DNA of 64,000 nt from Oscillospiraceae bacterium (GCA_017829075.1 JAGAJA010000048.1:1-64000); one strand, 5' to 3'; counted from the stretch's first letter, positions 26,533-35,260 are shown. The notes: a model not told the origin generated them from the sequence alone. Numbers and translations: made by a program.

Positions 26533-28380
26533 TCAGATAGTTTGGTTTTTTATATAATCCAATAAGGTTGAATTAAGTATGGTGTATGCCATAGAAAGGT
26601 CATTGTTTTCAATGTCCACATAGGTCTGTATCACACACATCTCTTTCTTGACAAGATCGCAAATCGCATTTAACATATCTTCCTGCTCAATATCCTTACC
26701 GTTGGAAAGCTTGCTACACTTTGACACAATTTTGCTTAAGGGCTGAGGTTTTTTTAGAAGAACCCACAATTTGCTGAAATCATCTATTGGACACATTCCT
26801 GCCGATTGAAGAAAACTATCTGTCAAGATTTTGTTGAACCTATGAAGTCTGTTGTCATTCCTTTTCCAATCTGGAATACTAATTGCTAAATAATCAGAAA
26901 TGATTAGTAAATCAAAAAGAAATATTTCTCTGATGGAATTAAAATCCAAATAATCTGAATAATGTTCTACTATTTCGAATGCTGTTTTTGGCTGCATATA
27001 AAACTTGAGATGATTCTGAATTTTTTGCTTGAGTTCACATTCAGTTTCGTGATATTGTCTCAATGTCGGATCATCTTTGTTTACTGTCAGAGAAAAAACT
27101 GAATGCATCCATAGTCTATATATCATTCCTGACAAAGCTTCTTTTTTGGTTGTTTCATTTGCGTAAATTTCACGTGCTTCCTTCGTATCCTCTATCCAGT
27201 CACTGGGGTTTGACGGGTTTATCCATATCCATTCAATATTTGGTAACTCGCTTAGACATGTGGGCATTGAAACTGTCCTATAAAACCGCTGAAAATCATT
27301 TTTTTGAGTTTTATCCAGATAGTCGTCTACGCTTTCCTTGCCATCGGATCCTCTGGTATTATCTTTAATAATCCATTCCTCTGCAAAGTAAAGTCTACGG
27401 ATTATCTCCAGAAGTTCTGCTTTGGATTTGTTTATGGTAAAAACAATATAGTTCCGTTCTATCATCAGTTTCACAAGCTTTTCTAAAAGGCTTTGAGGGT
27501 AAATAGATAATTCATTTCTTACCATTTTTTTAAACCTTTTATAATTATTTTCTGTAGAGAAAAAGCTTTGTAATTTATCAATGATTGCGAATTCTTCTTC
27601 GGACAATTCTGTGAGTGTAACAGGCAAGCTTGTTTCATCTTTGCAATAATAGAAGCAATGATTGGAAAACGAGGATTCCCTGTCAATTCTATCAAGACGT
27701 TCCTCGGTAAAAGCCATTATTATATACTTGCCTTCTTTTGTGAAACCACTATCTTCTCTTTCTAGGTCTTTGCTGATTTTCTGGTAGTGCTCCTTAAAAG
27801 GAACGAGCACACATTTTTTGTAATATGGTTTTCTAATAAGAGCTTTGAAAACATTTGTGGCATATTGGGTAAAATCCGTAGGAGAGCTATTATGAGCAAG
27901 AAAACAAAAGAAGAAATCATATATCATCTGGCATGTATAGTATAGTGTTGCACTATCTTTCATTACCACACCAAAATTATCGTTCAGTGCGCCTTGAAAA
28001 GCAAGGCATATTTTTAGTGCCTGTTCCTTTTCTTCACATATCCATTCACTTTTTTCATTATCAAAATTCTGAGATAGCAGCATTAGAATTACAACCATAT
28101 ATGAATGGGCAGAGTTTCTCCTTGACTTATCGTTTAAGAGCATAGTATCTAACACGTGTATCGTTGACGGTTGAATAAGACCAAGTGAGAAAGCGATTAA
28201 GAACATAATGTCATTATAGTTATCCCCTCTAACCCATTTCATAGGATTAAAGGTATTATAATTGCCTTTTTGGCTCATATTCTTGGCTGTATTATATTTA
28301 TTTTTGAGTTTTGATAACAAATTATCGGGGTTGTACTTTATGGCGTCAAGAATTGTTGGAATAATATCGAGCGCAACCAC
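26533..28380 (-). CDS. Unrecognised 615-residue protein, possible defence gene
   Basis: I do not recognise this protein. The start is taken as GTG 28380, after AGAGAGGTGA; an in-frame GTG at 28389 overlaps the ribosome site. It is predicted to be soluble and mostly helical, with aromatic-rich stretches (LYYTCQMIYDFFFCFLAHNS), a central charged segment and no visible P-loop, nuclease or TM motif. Tryptophan clusters occur at about 380-400. It has a perfect TTGACA-17-TATAAT promoter, lies alone on the minus strand among mobility genes, and is AT-rich. Single AT-rich cargo genes of this kind in islands are often defence or addiction genes, but nothing in the sequence proves that here. Confidence 0.7.
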   Translation of the reverse strand: MVALDIIPTILDAIKYNPDNLLSKLKNKYNTAKNMSQKGNYNTFNPMKWVRGDNYNDIMFLIAFSLGLIQPSTIHVLDTMLLNDKSRRNSAHSYMVVILMLLSQNFDNEKSEWICEEKEQALKICLAFQGALNDNFGVVMKDSATLYYTCQMIYDFFFCFLAHNSSPTDFTQYATNVFKALIRKPYYKKCVLVPFKEHYQKISKDLEREDSGFTKEGKYIIMAFTEERLDRIDRESSFSNHCFYYCKDETSLPVTLTELSEEEFAIIDKLQSFFSTENNYKRFKKMVRNELSIYPQSLLEKLVKLMIERNYIVFTINKSKAELLEIIRRLYFAEEWIIKDNTRGSDGKESVDDYLDKTQKNDFQRFYRTVSMPTCLSELPNIEWIWINPSNPSDWIEDTKEAREIYANETTKKEALSGMIYRLWMHSVFSLTVNKDDPTLRQYHETECELKQKIQNHLKFYMQPKTAFEIVEHYSDYLDFNSIREIFLFDLLIISDYLAISIPDWKRNDNRLHRFNKILTDSFLQSAGMCPIDDFSKLWVLLKKPQPLSKIVSKCSKLSNGKDIEQEDMLNAICDLVKKEMCVIQTYVDIENNDLSMAYTILNSTLLDYIKNQTI

Positions 28381-28466
28381 ACTAATCACCTCTCTGTGCT
28401 TTATGACGTGGGAAGATATAGATTGTAAGATAATACTCTGAGAGCAAAAAATAGAATTTCACTTTT

Positions 28467-28495
28467 ATTATACACGTATTTACATATACTGTCAA
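28467..28495 (-). promoter_or_regulatory. Perfect-consensus sigma-A promoter of the 615-residue gene
   Basis: Minus strand TTGACA (28495-28490), 17-bp spacer, TATAAT (28472-28467). All twelve consensus bases are present with ideal spacing. Confidence 0.85.
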
Positions 28496-28696
28496 GGTGG
28501 ATAACGTATAATGCCTTGTGATTGAAACCCAAGTTATATGGTTGCAATAAAACTTGAAACTGATATGGTAAAAAATGAGAACAATTAAATTATAATTATC
28601 TTGGGTGATTTATAAAAGAGTGATTATCATGCTGTTTTTTTACTTTATATGAAAATTTTTTTCTTTAGAATGCCAAAGAAATACCTAGATCGCTGT

Positions 28697-28725
28697 TGGA
28701 CAAAAGTAGTTTTTTGTGGCATAAT
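28697..28725 (+). promoter_or_regulatory. Promoter of the DUF927-type gene
   Basis: TGGACA (28697-28702), 17-bp spacer, CATAAT (28720-28725), 65 bp before ATG 28791. The gap 28496-28696 is AT-rich and otherwise featureless. Confidence 0.6.
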
Positions 28726-28790
28726 GATGTCACCCTCAATTCCGAGGAAATACAACATTGTTGAGAATTCTCTCAAGAAAGGAATAGCTT

Positions 28791-30824
28791 ATGAATGCTA
28801 GACTACTTCAAGCGGAACAACAGGCAGTTGAGGAAAAGTTTCCAAAGGTTAAGCTGCCCAAAACAATGGGCGGTGCAAGCGCAGAAACCTCTCCTTATGT
28901 CGTGGGCTCATCTTTTAAGACGGATTTACCTGGAAACGCCGATATCTTAAAGGCGAGCTCTTTGTTGGTTAATATCGCCGCAAACACCAACCGCACGGAG
29001 ACACAAACAGCACCAGGAAGCGCGGATAGCACATCGTCGGAACCTCCACAGGGAGTTACCGCCGAGGATAAAACCTGTGCCGAGGTTTCACCGCCGATGC
29101 AGACAGCACCAGGAAGCGCAGATAGCACATCTTCGGAATCTCCACAGGGAGTTACCGCCGAGGATAAAACCTGCGCTGAGGTCTCACAGCCAACACCATC
29201 TGCACCCAGGAACGCAGATAGCACAGCGGCGGAATCTCCGCAGGAAGATACCGCCGATGAAACGAATGAGCAGAAAGAAACTGATTCAGAACCAACCCAG
29301 GATTTCAATATGACTGTCCACAAATGGTGGTTCAATGTGGAAACAAAGGTTGACCCGATAGCGGCTAAAGCTAGGGCTGAGGAGGTTATGAAGCATGTAG
29401 GGGAAAACTCAGGCATTAGTCTTAAAGATAACTGTCTCATGAAGAATGGAAAAAGAGAGAGTACCCAGTTGGCAAATTTTGCAGTGCTTAGCATAGGAAT
29501 ACTGGCAGACCATTCTGATATTAAGCAATGTGAAACAATGGTGGTAACCGTATACAATATGGCTACTGGTAACGCAAAAACGGTTGAAGTGCATTCTGCA
29601 GAGCTCACCAAAGGTAACTGGATTTCTCAGAAGCTGGGGTTGAAGTATACATGTTCGGATTACAAGATACTGCGTTCATATCTTGACAGGCTTATACCGT
29701 CTGCTGATGAAACTGTTTTGATTACAGAATCGGGATGGCATGGTGATATATATGTGCGCGCATCAGATTTTCTGGGTGACGGCGACCTCCTTGTTAAGAC
29801 ACCGGGTTTTGAACCTGTTACTACTGCAACCTCAGCAGATGAAGAAGAGAAAGAGAAAGGCAAGGCGGTTTTGGGTACAGTGTTGGCGTGTGCACGTAAA
29901 ACTGTCGTCATGAAGATGATGTTCTTTACGCTCATTATCTCGATGCTGACGTCATTGTTTATACGAGGGTCTTTTCAGCGTATCCCCCAATATGTCCTTG
30001 CGTTGATCGGCGTTACCGGTACGGGTAAGACCGCGATTGTCAAAGCTTTACTGAGCTTTTTAAAGGACTATACTTATTTCGACCTGAGCGTTGGGTATAC
30101 AGGCGCTTCGCTTCGAAAAGAATTGGCAAGATACCGCGATACTATCCTGTTTGTTGACGATCTCGTTGACAATAACGATGCTGATGCCATAGAGAATGTA
30201 AACATGATAACACGCATGTTTGGCAACGCGGGTTCTTCGCACAAGACCTTCAACAGTGAGGCTACTGCATACTGCAGGGCGATAGTTACCGGAGAGGTCG
30301 AACCGATACTGAAGAAATCCAGTTTGAATCGTATGGTGTTTGTTCATGTAACCAGAGATGACATTGACTTTGATAAGATTTCCGAACTGAACAAGCATGA
30401 AACAAAGGAGCAGTACGCCAAAGCAGTCGGTGACCTACTTCTTGAAATCACACAGCGTGGACCTGATAAGGTCGCAAAGGAGATTTACGACTCGTTTTTG
30501 GATTTTGACAGTCGCCTGAACGAAACTCACGAAGGGTTATGTCAGCGTCGTGTTGAGGCGTATTCGTGGATACTTGCAGCTGAGAGATTCTATCGTGAAT
30601 ATCTCGGAGATGCGGAATACGTCAATCCCGATGAGTTATTCGACTATGCTGTTGAGAATCTCAGAAACGATTACGCACAATTCATGCATGAGATGCCCGA
30701 GTACATTTTCTGCCAGACCATTGTTGAAAACACCGGCAAATTCCAGAAAAAGGACGAATACAAGCGTTTGGATGGCGAAAACTGGGGATATTATTCTTCT
30801 GAGTTTCTTTTACATCGTAGATGA
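28791..30824 (+). CDS. DUF927-type primase/helicase ATPase, C-terminus lost by frameshift
   Basis: 677 residues from ATG 28791 with AAAGGAAT upstream. Residues about 70-160 are a low-complexity linker made of 32-residue repeats. ITESGWHGDIYVRASDFL (GWHGD at 315-319) is the DUF927 hallmark. The P-loop GVTGTGKT is at 407-414 and ILFVDDLVDN is the Walker B. DUF927 proteins are replication ATPases of phages, plasmids and islands. The frame stops at 30824, but the next frame continues the same domain (FYIVDERLEKILYACDLQ) up to 31050, so the protein is split at about 30806. This reflects a one-base insertion, a +1 programmed shift or a sequencing error. Confidence 0.75.
   Translation: MNARLLQAEQQAVEEKFPKVKLPKTMGGASAETSPYVVGSSFKTDLPGNADILKASSLLVNIAANTNRTETQTAPGSADSTSSEPPQGVTAEDKTCAEVSPPMQTAPGSADSTSSESPQGVTAEDKTCAEVSQPTPSAPRNADSTAAESPQEDTADETNEQKETDSEPTQDFNMTVHKWWFNVETKVDPIAAKARAEEVMKHVGENSGISLKDNCLMKNGKRESTQLANFAVLSIGILADHSDIKQCETMVVTVYNMATGNAKTVEVHSAELTKGNWISQKLGLKYTCSDYKILRSYLDRLIPSADETVLITESGWHGDIYVRASDFLGDGDLLVKTPGFEPVTTATSADEEEKEKGKAVLGTVLACARKTVVMKMMFFTLIISMLTSLFIRGSFQRIPQYVLALIGVTGTGKTAIVKALLSFLKDYTYFDLSVGYTGASLRKELARYRDTILFVDDLVDNNDADAIENVNMITRMFGNAGSSHKTFNSEATAYCRAIVTGEVEPILKKSSLNRMVFVHVTRDDIDFDKISELNKHETKEQYAKAVGDLLLEITQRGPDKVAKEIYDSFLDFDSRLNETHEGLCQRRVEAYSWILAAERFYREYLGDAEYVNPDELFDYAVENLRNDYAQFMHEMPEYIFCQTIVENTGKFQKKDEYKRLDGENWGYYSSEFLLHRR
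29007..29258 (+). repeat. 96-bp tandem repeats inside the DUF927-type gene
   Basis: Copies start at 29007, 29103 and 29199 (the last incomplete and diverged). Each codes for 32 residues of Ala/Pro/Ser/Glu-rich linker (TAPGSADSTSSE, PQGVTAEDKTCAEVS). The period is a multiple of three, so copy-number change would keep frame. Confidence 0.85.
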
Positions 30825-31050
30825 GAGGCTTGAGAAAATCCTCTATGCCTGTGACCTGCAAGGTATTAACAAGAAAGCCTTGATTCGGTCGCTGATTGAA
30901 AAGGGTATAGTTTTGCCCGAACAGAATCGCGGACAGAAATTCCGTCTTGCCATAAATAACATCGGTTCGTTCAGATGCTATAGGTTAGATCGTGAAAAAG
31001 CCGAGGGCTTCATCAAGTATATCGAAACCAGAGGAAATATAGGAGAATAA
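30808..31050 (+). pseudogene. Out-of-frame C-terminal piece of the DUF927-type gene
   Basis: Frame +1 relative to the upstream gene reads FYIVDERLEKILYACDLQ, then KKALIRSLIEKGIVLPEQNR and FRLAINNIGSFRCYRL, and ends at 31050, four bases before the next start. Dropping the C at 30807 (GAG-TTT-C-TTT-TAC) joins the frames without gap. The piece has no ribosome site of its own. Confidence 0.7.
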
Positions 31051-31054
31051 TACT

Positions 31055-31819
31055 ATGAAGAAGAATAATAAGAACCCATTTGCGGATATGTTTGTTCAGC
31101 GAAAGCGATTTCAGGAGCAGGTAGAATCCGTAAAGAGAGACAAAGACATCGCTCAGTGTCAAAGAATCAGGAGCGCTGACAGCTACTACGATTGGTCGCT
31201 GCTCGAGCTTTCTCCTGAGGACAGGCTCAAAGGGCTATATGTGCTTTCGTCTTTAGGGTCGTTTGACGCGCTCGAATGGCTTATAGACGAAGCATACTGC
31301 AAGAGTCGAATTGAACCTGAAAAGGGCAAACGCAAGAAGTTGAGCAAAAAGGCTCGCAAATACCTCAGCGCAGTTGCGATACACTCGAGCTTGACTGAAA
31401 CGGAAAACCAACCCGGCAGAAGCTGGCTCATAAAGCTTGGCGACTACCACCTTGGTTTGCTGGGAAAGGTCAGGAACATGAGTCTTAACTGGGCTGCAAG
31501 GTATTATGCTATGGCTATCCAGAAGCAAGCTGACAACCAACTCCAGCTTAAGTTTGATTGCGTCAAGCTTTTGATGGGACAGCTTTCTGACACGGAGATT
31601 AGTGCTTTGGAGAGAAAGATTAACGAGCATGATTTCGTTGCCTTTGCTGTTGCCCACTACTATCTTTATCGCATGAGCGTAAAGAAAAAGAAGCATGGCA
31701 AGCGCTATTCTTACTACAAGTCAATGGTCGGTTGCTGCCTTGAGAGTTTGAAATACGCTGAGGGCAGATACGTTGATGACCTTTTCCATACGGTGCTGAA
31801 GAGCAAGCTTTTCAGATAA
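31055..31819 (+). CDS. Unrecognised 254-residue basic protein, replication-module neighbour
   Basis: Starts at ATG 31055 with AGGAGAA upstream, four bases after the DUF927 remnant, so the two are probably one transcript. It is very basic in patches (KGKRKKLSKKARKYL, VKKKKHGKRYSYY) and mostly helical. No known domain was recognised. The tight position after a DUF927 ATPase suggests a replication or packaging helper for the element, which is inference. A strong terminator follows. Confidence 0.65.
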   Translation: MKKNNKNPFADMFVQRKRFQEQVESVKRDKDIAQCQRIRSADSYYDWSLLELSPEDRLKGLYVLSSLGSFDALEWLIDEAYCKSRIEPEKGKRKKLSKKARKYLSAVAIHSSLTETENQPGRSWLIKLGDYHLGLLGKVRNMSLNWAARYYAMAIQKQADNQLQLKFDCVKLLMGQLSDTEISALERKINEHDFVAFAVAHYYLYRMSVKKKKHGKRYSYYKSMVGCCLESLKYAEGRYVDDLFHTVLKSKLFR

Positions 31820-31827
31820 CCGTCCAC

Positions 31828-31847
31828 GCCGCACAGAAATGTGCGGC
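31828..31847. other. Hairpin GCCGCACA/TGTGCGGC
   Basis: Perfect 8-bp arms around GAAA, a stable GNRA-type tetraloop. It lies just after the stop at 31819 and before a proper terminator, so it may be a transcript-end stabiliser. Confidence 0.5.
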
Positions 31848-31882
31848 AAATACACATTTCTTCTTTGCAAACACCCCATTTA

Positions 31883-31910
31883 CCTGCACACGAATGTGTG
31901 CAGGCTTTTT
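31883..31910 (+). terminator. Terminator of the DUF927 operon
   Basis: CCTGCACAC (31883-31891), loop GAAT, GTGTGCAGG (31896-31904), then CTTTTT. Confidence 0.85.
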
Positions 31911-31958
31911 ACATTATATCAGGAATATTTCTGTATATCCTCCAACAAATCATGCCAC

Positions 31959-32999
31959 TCATTCCAGCCACTCAAACAAACTCGGCAGAGTATCCGGCTT
32001 GCCCCTGTCGGGGAGCGGCACGGGATTGACTTTTATCCGTTCAAACTCGGCTCTCATTTTCCTGTAAGCCCTGCTGTTGAACTTATCGTCTTCCTGTTCA
32101 AGCTTTTTACGGGCATTACGCATTCCGTGGTGCCTAGAGATAAGCTCCGCAAAGCGGCACATTCTGCTGCGAAGCTTTTTGGATTTTACGTTGTCCGAAA
32201 TGATTTCGCGGATTTCATTCAGCTTGTAGTAATCTGCGTCAATACAAAACCGCTCCAGAACCTCTACCAGTAATTCGCTGCTGTTTTCAATATACCAAAG
32301 CAGGGTGTCCATGTTCGACCTGCACTTACCGCCGTTTGCTTTGCAGAATCCCCGAACATCTGCAATGCGGTATTCCGCACGCAGTATACCCTCTGCTCCT
32401 GTTGTGTTAAGTTTTTTGCTTTCCAGCTGGAGCTTTTTATCATAAATCGATAGTTCCGAACCGTCATGTTTACTTGCTGCTGTGAAGCCTGCCTTTTTGT
32501 TGAATATTTCTCCATAGTCCTTACCGTCCATGATACGAAATGACTTTATCGTGCCCGTGCGGTACATCTGCGCAACATAAGCCGCCACTTCTTTGGCGCT
32601 GCCTATGTGAAGATTACTGCATATATCGACCCTCGATAAAGTTAGCTTATCGACCGAATAGTCGTCACCCAGCCAGTTTATCAGCTTCCAGTTGACTATG
32701 TTAAGCGCGTTCTCCGCGTCTTTTACGTTTATCAGATTAACAAGGTCGTTTGTGACAAGCACTGACTGAAGAGTTACTATAAATTTTATAGCGATGAAGA
32801 ATTCATATTCGTAGAGTATAACCCTTATCCCTTGCCCTTTGAACTTGGGAATTCTTTTGATTTGCTTTTCTCTGTGAGGAAAAAAATAGCCACATTTTTT
32901 GGAATCGGCTATGATGAACTCTTTCAGTTCCTTGAATTGCCTATAACCTTTGCTGCTAAGTTCGAAGCTTCGAACTAACTCAAATGTATGTATGCTCAT
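31959..32999 (-). CDS. Rep-like replication initiator or relaxase (Rep_trans-like)
   Basis: 346 residues from ATG 32999 with GGGAGAAC upstream. LTLSRVDICSNLHIG resembles the hhRhDhxxD motif and ELSIYDKKLQLESK resembles the IYDK-x-x-E motif of rolling-circle initiators related to the Rep_trans family. The expected catalytic Tyr region is not certain. The C-terminus is basic. Palindromes lie directly upstream at 33044-33092 and could be the origin or nick site. It could drive element replication or conjugative transfer. The assignment is by motif resemblance only. Confidence 0.5.
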   Translation of the reverse strand: MSIHTFELVRSFELSSKGYRQFKELKEFIIADSKKCGYFFPHREKQIKRIPKFKGQGIRVILYEYEFFIAIKFIVTLQSVLVTNDLVNLINVKDAENALNIVNWKLINWLGDDYSVDKLTLSRVDICSNLHIGSAKEVAAYVAQMYRTGTIKSFRIMDGKDYGEIFNKKAGFTAASKHDGSELSIYDKKLQLESKKLNTTGAEGILRAEYRIADVRGFCKANGGKCRSNMDTLLWYIENSSELLVEVLERFCIDADYYKLNEIREIISDNVKSKKLRSRMCRFAELISRHHGMRNARKKLEQEDDKFNSRAYRKMRAEFERIKVNPVPLPDRGKPDTLPSLFEWLE

Positions 33000-33384
33000 A
33001 ATCGTTCTCCCTATATATAGTAGTACTTTTGTACATTTTCTTGTGCTACAAGTTGTAGCAAACCCGCTTGTAGTGCGCCGCTAGGCGGCGCAGTCAGTGG
33101 GGCACCTCCTTTACAGCAGATGTAACCACGGGGATAGAAAAATATAGGGAGTAATCGGTGTTCACGATACACATACTATGAGATTACCGATACGGTGTTT
33201 TTGCGCGCTCTTTGGTGTTAGTGTTTACGGGGAGAACATACTTTGCAGATACGCTTGCCAGAGTAGTTTTCTCGTACACTCCTGAGTTTTGTTTATAAAT
33301 TATTATCTGGTGATGAACCGTCACATAATCTGTGAGACTGCCTAGTTTTTGCCGGGCGGCTCCGAGAAATGGAGGAATTACCAG
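33000..33384. other. Non-coding region with palindromes, candidate origin or oriT
   Basis: TGCTACAA-G-TTGTAGCA (33044-33060) and TGCGCCGC-TAG-GCGGCGCA (33074-33092) are perfect 8-bp inverted repeats 13 bp apart, just upstream of the Rep-like gene. GTAC-TTTT-GTAC (33024-33035) precedes them. Further right, TCACA/TGTGA (about 33321-33335) lies before the small gene at 33385. No reading frame is convincing here. Closely spaced hairpins next to a Rep gene suit a rolling-circle origin, but a nick motif could not be identified. Confidence 0.45.
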
Positions 33385-33570
33385 ATGAACCAGAACTACA
33401 AATTTACCTCAGTATGCTTCTTTCCTAGAACTGCTGAGGACACCGGTCTTTTACCGGACGACATTATAACTGTTACCGAGGCGGACTGCACTGATGCGCC
33501 GCCGGAACGAATGGTAGCTTCTCTGCTGGTCGAGATAATGAACGACAACAGCGAGGAGGCGGCAGTATGA
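33385..33570 (+). CDS. Small conserved-looking protein preceding the serine recombinase
   Basis: 61 residues from ATG 33385, which has GGAGGAAT upstream; a longer frame from 33349 lacks a ribosome site. The sequence MNQNYKFTSVCFFPRTAEDT and the acidic C-terminus are not recognised. Its stop overlaps the start of the recombinase gene (ATGA), so the two are translationally coupled. It may be a partner or directionality factor of the recombinase, which is inference. Confidence 0.6.
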   Translation: MNQNYKFTSVCFFPRTAEDTGLLPDDIITVTEADCTDAPPERMVASLLVEIMNDNSEEAAV

Positions 33571-34811
33571 TAAGAGCAGCCGCTTACGCAAGATTTTCAA
33601 GCGATAACCAGCGTGATGAGAGCATAGACGCACAACTTAGGGCTATACACAAATTTGCTGCTGAAAAAGGTTATCAGATAGTCGGGGAATACATCGACCG
33701 TGCCAAAACAGGCACAAACGACCGCCGGGAGGACTTCCAGAGAATGATAAGGGATTCCGACACAGGAGATTTCGAGGTGGTCATTGTCCACAAGCTGGAC
33801 AGATTTGCTCGCAAGCGCTATGACAGCGCAGTTTACAGGAAAGCACTCAGCGACAATGGTGTAAACGAGAAATACGCAGGCGTGTATGTTTACCGACGAA
33901 GCGCTCCGGCAGATACATACGGCAGACGGAACAATCACGCAAACCGCTCCGAAAACGATATTATCCGTATCGAAAACGGAGTTCCGCAGATAATCAGCCG
34001 TGAGATGTTTGATGCTGTACAAGAGGTAATGAACAAGCGAAAGCTGTCTCCCTATTCACGGTCAGACGCCAAAGAAGTCTACCTGCTTTCAGGCAAGGTG
34101 TTCTGCGGAGTATGTGGCAACAGCTACTGCGGAAACCGCATGCACGGCGGCAGGAACAAGTCACTGTACATAACCTACCGCTGCAACTCGCACTCCGGAA
34201 AAGGGTCGGGTAACTGCCGAAACAAGGACGTGAACCGTGACTACCTGGAGAATTATATTCGTAAGCTGCTGGCAGAGGTTTTGTTTGACGAGCGGCGCCT
34301 TGAAGGCGTCATCAGCGAGTATAACAAGCTGGTTCACTCAAACGAGGGAGAATCGGCAAGCGAGCTGAAATCAGTGAAGAGCATGATTAAAAAGACCCGA
34401 AAGGAGGTAGACAATATCGTTGGTATCATTGCTTCGACTGGGTCTGCTTCGCTTACTGCGGCTCTGGACGAACGCGAGAAAAGACTCGCTATGCTGCAAG
34501 AAAAGAAACGCGAGATCGAAGCCGGACAGGTCACTATCGAAACGAACCGTGATGACATCATAGAAGCGTTCCGCCGCGGCAGAGAAATGCTGCTCTCCGG
34601 CACGATACCTCATCTCCGGCAGCTTATCCAGCTCTACGTTTCCCGAATCGAGGTGTACCCGGATCATATCACAGCCACGCTTAACTATATGCCGGCACTT
34701 ATGGCTGCCGGGTCTGATGAAAGTATCGGGAAGTATGCGGAGGCTTATGAGGGTGCGCTGGAGGTCAGAAATGAGATAGGGCGTGGGGCGCTGAATGAGA
34801 ATTTCAGGTAA
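33567..34811 (+). CDS. Large serine recombinase with internal deletion, probably inactive
   Basis: 414 residues; family members are usually about 500-550. The catalytic Ser lies in AAAYARFSSDNQRDESIDAQ and the dimer core HKLDRFARKRYDSAVYRKAL follows. Residue 99 (SDNGV) then runs straight into NEKYAGVYVYRRSAP, a segment normally about 100 residues further on. The rest of the catalytic domain, the long E-helix with its EYYS motif and the first part of the recombinase domain are missing. The zinc ribbon (CGVCGNSYCG, CNSHSGKGSGNC) and coiled-coil C-terminus are present. The deletion at 33863/33864 is in frame. This enzyme probably once moved an element carrying this region. Confidence 0.85.
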   Translation: MIRAAAYARFSSDNQRDESIDAQLRAIHKFAAEKGYQIVGEYIDRAKTGTNDRREDFQRMIRDSDTGDFEVVIVHKLDRFARKRYDSAVYRKALSDNGVNEKYAGVYVYRRSAPADTYGRRNNHANRSENDIIRIENGVPQIISREMFDAVQEVMNKRKLSPYSRSDAKEVYLLSGKVFCGVCGNSYCGNRMHGGRNKSLYITYRCNSHSGKGSGNCRNKDVNRDYLENYIRKLLAEVLFDERRLEGVISEYNKLVHSNEGESASELKSVKSMIKKTRKEVDNIVGIIASTGSASLTAALDEREKRLAMLQEKKREIEAGQVTIETNRDDIIEAFRRGREMLLSGTIPHLRQLIQLYVSRIEVYPDHITATLNYMPALMAAGSDESIGKYAEAYEGALEVRNEIGRGALNENFR

Positions 34812-34816
34812 AAAAG

Positions 34817-34846
34817 AAAACCGGCTCGGGTGAGTCGGTTTTTTAT
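34817..34846. terminator. Bidirectional terminator between recombinase and XRE gene
   Basis: AACCGGCTC (34819-34827) pairs with GAGTCGGTT (34832-34840, one G-U), with A-run on the left and T-run on the right, serving both convergent genes. Confidence 0.8.
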
Positions 34847-34859
34847 TGTTTCACGGGTT

Positions 34860-35225
34860 TTACCTGACAAGTTCAGCAACGATCTTTCCCAAAAGGGTGT
34901 ACTGTTCCTCTGACAGTTTTTTGTCAGTAAATCCATTTTTGACGCGAAATTGCTGTGTCAGGATTTCAATAATCTCCTTCTGGTCATCGCTAAGGCCGAA
35001 TGTTGACACGGTAGATTTTTTCTCCGTACCGTAGAGATAGTCCATTGATACGTTAAAAACCGAGGCAATGGTTCGCATAGTTTCAAATGGCGGTGTGGCT
35101 GTACCACACTCATATTTACTGATATTAGCTTCAGTAACATTCAGTTTTTTCGCAAGATCTTTCTGCTTCATGCGGGCATCTGTTCTGAGTTGTTTTAATA
35201 AAACACCAAAATCGTATATTCCCAT
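34860..35225 (-). CDS. XRE-family repressor, likely controller of the BREX operon
   Basis: 121 residues from ATG 35225, nine bases after AAGGAGG; the in-frame GTG at 35231 is too close. The HTH is LRTDARMKQKDLAKKLNVTE, then ANISKYECGTATPPFETM. The rest is a short dimerisation-type region (SDDQKEIIEILTQQF). It is divergent from brxA across about 210 bp that hold a perfect inverted repeat over a promoter -35 box. It stands where many type 1 BREX loci have the WYL-type regulator BrxR, so it may be the functional substitute. Autoregulation is also likely, since the repeat lies within its own upstream region. Confidence 0.8.
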   Translation of the reverse strand: MGIYDFGVLLKQLRTDARMKQKDLAKKLNVTEANISKYECGTATPPFETMRTIASVFNVSMDYLYGTEKKSTVSTFGLSDDQKEIIEILTQQFRVKNGFTDKKLSEEQYTLLGKIVAELVR

Positions 35226-35260
35226 CGGCACTTTCCTCCTTGGAATTTTATCAAGCCTGC

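Noticed and set aside
30550..30806. First part of a separate frame ending at 31050 as an independent gene
   Set aside because: Before 30807 this frame overlaps the coding DUF927 frame and its translation looks like random shadow sequence; only the part after the join is meaningful.
25322..34811. Resolvase or large serine recombinase as the enzyme that inserted the island at ssrA
   Set aside because: Insertion at the 3' end of ssrA with a shared core of this kind is normally done by tyrosine integrases; neither serine enzyme fits, and one is deleted internally.
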